A stretch of 64,000 nt of DNA from assembly GCA_003315335.1 (NCBI GenBank), contig QNRL01000008.1, forward strand, positions 186,001 through 250,000, read 5' to 3'. Positions within the stretch are counted from its first letter, which is position 1. Each line of letters begins with the position of its first letter. This document shows positions 62,215 to 64,000 of the stretch, piece after piece. The position numbers and the translations under genes are program-made. This DNA comes from Pseudocitrobacter faecalis. Its GTDB lineage: Bacteria > Pseudomonadota > Gammaproteobacteria > Enterobacterales > Enterobacteriaceae. Under the pieces are notes generated by a model. The model was given only the letters and a program-made list of their open reading frames with translations. It did no database searches and was not told where the DNA came from.

Positions 62215-62874
62215 TTATCGCCGATGCGCCAGCGCGCGCACCAGGCGATCGCCGGTCATCTGTACGCCCTGCACCATAATGACCAGCGTCACGACCGTCG
62301 CGACCATGATTTGATCGTTAAAACGCTGATAACCGTAACGAATGGCTAAATCGCCCAAGCCGCCGCCGCCAATCACGCCCGCCATCGATGAAAAACCAAT
62401 GAGCATCACCACTGTTAAAGTGATCCCCGCCAGCAGGGCCGGCAGCGCTTCCGGTAGCAGCGCTTTGCTGATCACGTGCCAGGTGTTGCCGCCCATTGAG
62501 AGCACTGCCTCAATTCGCCCGGAATCCACTTCATCGAGCGCATTTTCAGTGAGCCGCGCGAAGAAAGGAAAGGCGCCAATGGTAATGGGAACAATGGCCG
62601 CCGTGCTGCCGAGCGTTGTGCCGATCAATAACCGGGTGAACGGGATCAGCGCAATCAGTAGCACAATGAACGGCAGCGAACGTCCGGTGTTGACCAGGGC
62701 ACCCAGCAGCGCATTCAAACGCGGCATCGGTACCAGCCCGTGGCGGCGGGAAATAAACAGCAGCACGCCCAATGGCAGGCCGATAAGTACTGTCAACAGT
62801 GCCGCCAGCCCCACCATATACAGCGTCTCCAGCGTGCCGTTCAGGAGAATAGGCCAAAGATCGTCCCAGCTCAT
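62215..62874 (-). CDS. MetI-type ABC transporter permease
   Basis: 219 residues from [18 protein letters not shown]. This ATG overlaps the preceding stop as ATGA (62871-62874), matching the other junction in the operon, so it is preferred over a Met four codons earlier. Five membrane helices; the EAA-type loop that contacts the ATPase is [26 protein letters not shown]. Homologous to MetI of the D/L-methionine importer. Gene order Q-N-I is like Salmonella sfbABC rather than metNIQ. Confidence 0.87.
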   Translation of the reverse strand: MSWDDLWPILLNGTLETLYMVGLAALLTVLIGLPLGVLLFISRRHGLVPMPRLNALLGALVNTGRSLPFIVLLIALIPFTRLLIGTTLGSTAAIVPITIGAFPFFARLTENALDEVDSGRIEAVLSMGGNTWHVISKALLPEALPALLAGITLTVVMLIGFSSMAGVIGGGGLGDLAIRYGYQRFNDQIMVATVVTLVIMVQGVQMTGDRLVRALAHRR

Positions 62875-63662
62875 GCGACCACGCATAAAGGCCTCCCGTT
62901 GATACCGTGACGCGCCAGAAAGCGACGTTCTTCATCGGCATCGCCTAACAGCATTTCACGCAGGCGCGACCAGGGGGAGACCAGCAGGTCGGCAATTTTT
63001 CCGCTCTCCTGCAATTCACCGTTTTCCAGCAATGCGGCGTGGTCGCAGAGGTTTTTCACCACTTCCAGTTGATGGGTGATGAGGACAATCGTCAGCCCAA
63101 GCTGACGATTGATGGTGTCGAGCAGCGTTAACACCGAGGCGGTGGTGTCGGCGTCCAGCGCGCTGGTGGCTTCGTCGCATAGCAGCACATCCGGTTTCGC
63201 CGCCAGGGCGCGGGCAATACCGACGCGTTGCTTCTGGCCGCCAGAAAGCTGGGAGGGAAACGCCTGCGCTTTATCTGCCAGTCCGACTAAAAACAGCAGT
63301 TCTTCAATTCGCTGCTGACGTTCCGTTTTCGCCACGCCCGCGATTTCCAGCGGAACCGCGATGTTGTCCGCCACCGTACGCGCATGGAGCAGATTAAAGT
63401 GTTGAAAAATCATGCCCGTGCGCAGGCGGTGCGCCCGAAGTTGGGTTTTATTGAACAGAGTGATGTCGTCATCGTTGAACAGAATGCGGCCCGCCGTGGG
63501 CCGTTCCAGTAAATTCAGACAACGAATCAGCGTGCTTTTCCCCGCACCACTCCGCCCGAGAATACCGTAAATTGCCCCTTTCGGGACGTGAAGCGAGACG
63601 TTGTTGAGCGCCGGTCGGCCTGTTCCGGCGTACTGTTTACTCAGCCCGTCGAGCGTGATCAT
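62871..63662 (-). CDS. MetN-type ABC transporter ATPase lacking the C-terminal NIL domain
   Basis: 263 residues. Walker [10 protein letters not shown] (residues 36-44), signature [15 protein letters not shown] and Walker [13 protein letters not shown] are intact. Typical MetN is about 340 residues with a C-terminal NIL/ACT-like methionine-sensing domain. Here the chain ends soon after the ATPase core ([18 protein letters not shown]), so trans-inhibition by the substrate is probably absent. ATGA overlaps at both ends indicate tight coupling. Substrate: methionine or another amino acid/metal chelate, undecided. Confidence 0.85.
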   Translation of the reverse strand: MITLDGLSKQYAGTGRPALNNVSLHVPKGAIYGILGRSGAGKSTLIRCLNLLERPTAGRILFNDDDITLFNKTQLRAHRLRTGMIFQHFNLLHARTVADNIAVPLEIAGVAKTERQQRIEELLFLVGLADKAQAFPSQLSGGQKQRVGIARALAAKPDVLLCDEATSALDADTTASVLTLLDTINRQLGLTIVLITHQLEVVKNLCDHAALLENGELQESGKIADLLVSPWSRLREMLLGDADEERRFLARHGINGRPLCVVA

Positions 63663-64000
63663 GACTGGGGCGCACTGACCGGGATCACCGAACCGTTGTA
63701 GTGCTGGCGGATAAATTCCGCAACCTGAGGTGAGGTCAGATCTTTCGCCAGTTCTTTGATGCGCGGATCGTTGGCGAGCTGCGGGTTCGTCACCAGAATA
63801 TTGGCATACGGATTGTGGGCCGCGCTTTCCAGCCCCAGCGCATCTTTTGCGGGCGTTAAACCGGCTTCGAGCGCGTAGTTGCCGTTAATCACAGCCAGAT
63901 CCACATCATCCAGCGACCGCGGGATCTGCGGCGATTCGATCTCCAGGATCTTCACATTATGGGGATTTTCGACAATATCGTTCGGCGTCGCGAGCGTACT
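63659..64000 (-). CDS. MetQ/NlpA-family substrate-binding protein (C-terminal part)
   Basis: 114 codons of the 3' part; the gene continues beyond the right edge. Visible family features: [19 protein letters not shown] (the usual VPNDP.N hinge region), [19 protein letters not shown] and the C-terminal [24 protein letters not shown] periplasmic lipoprotein-type binding protein for the ABC permease and ATPase that follow. Overlaps the ATPase start by four bases. First gene of the Q-N-I operon within view. Confidence 0.88.
   Translation of the reverse strand, partial: STLATPNDIVENPHNVKILEIESPQIPRSLDDVDLAVINGNYALEAGLTPAKDALGLESAAHNPYANILVTNPQLANDPRIKELAKDLTSPQVAEFIRQHYNGSVIPVSAPQS

Overview
The window is a chromosomal segment of a gammaproteobacterium of the family Enterobacteriaceae, close to Escherichia, Salmonella and Citrobacter. 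Protein after protein matches E. coli K-12 orthologues almost residue for residue (ClpP, ClpX, Lon, HupB, AmtB, CyoABCDE). The gene order follows the E. coli tsx to ylaB region, and the intergenic repeats are enterobacterial REP/BIME sequences. A Citrobacter-like genome is my best guess: cdsH beside decR and an sfbABC-ordered transporter are Salmonella/Citrobacter-type traits, but the species cannot be fixed from this sequence alone.

Layout. 1-2.5 kb: the 3' end of an unidentified gene, yajD, tsx and yajI. 2.6-6.7 kb: nrdR-ribD-ribE-nusB-thiL-pgpA (ribonucleotide reductase control, riboflavin, antitermination, thiamin, phospholipid). 6.8-10.9 kb on the minus strand: xseB-ispA-dxs-yajO (isoprenoid precursors). 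11.1-16.4 kb: thiI, then panE-yajL, yajQ and yajR. 16.5-25.3 kb: an accessory block absent from this position in E. coli K-12. It is a seven-gene minus-strand operon: shikimate-dehydrogenase-like, KstD-like flavoprotein, NIPSNAP-like protein, second KstD-like flavoprotein, TIM-barrel enzyme, aromatic-acid-type MFS transporter, Gfo/Idh/MocA oxidoreductase. A divergent IclR/PcaR-type regulator sits beside it, with a three-half-site operator candidate in between. 25.3-30.1 kb: cyoABCDE (cytochrome bo3). 30.6-33.3 kb: ampG, yajG, bolA. 33.6-42.4 kb: tig, clpP, clpX, lon, hupB, ppiD (folding and proteolysis, with sigma-32 promoters before clpP and lon). 42.5-48.6 kb: ybaV, fadM, queC, ybaE, cof, cdsH, decR. 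48.6-52.1 kb: the ABC exporter pair mdlA-mdlB. 52.1-54.7 kb: an unusual structured, GC-rich intergenic segment, then the sigma-54/NtrC-type glnK-amtB operon. 54.9-57.3 kb: tesB, ybaY, ybaZ and the 4.5S RNA gene ffs. 57.3-64 kb: a divergent yczR-yczE pair, ybaA, a flavin-reductase-like gene, pdeB, and a MetQ/MetN/MetI-type ABC operon running off the end.

The most interesting content is (i) the 16.5-25.3 kb operon, which looks like an uncharacterised catabolic route for a hydroaromatic carboxylate (shikimate/quinate-like); (ii) a roughly 0.5 kb hairpin-rich element inserted between mdlB and glnK; and (iii) three 153-156 bp BIME-type elements that each sit between two copies of a terminator hairpin, as if inserted into terminators with duplication of the hairpin, plus a one-sided relative. 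No tRNA, rRNA, CRISPR array, prophage or complete insertion sequence was seen.
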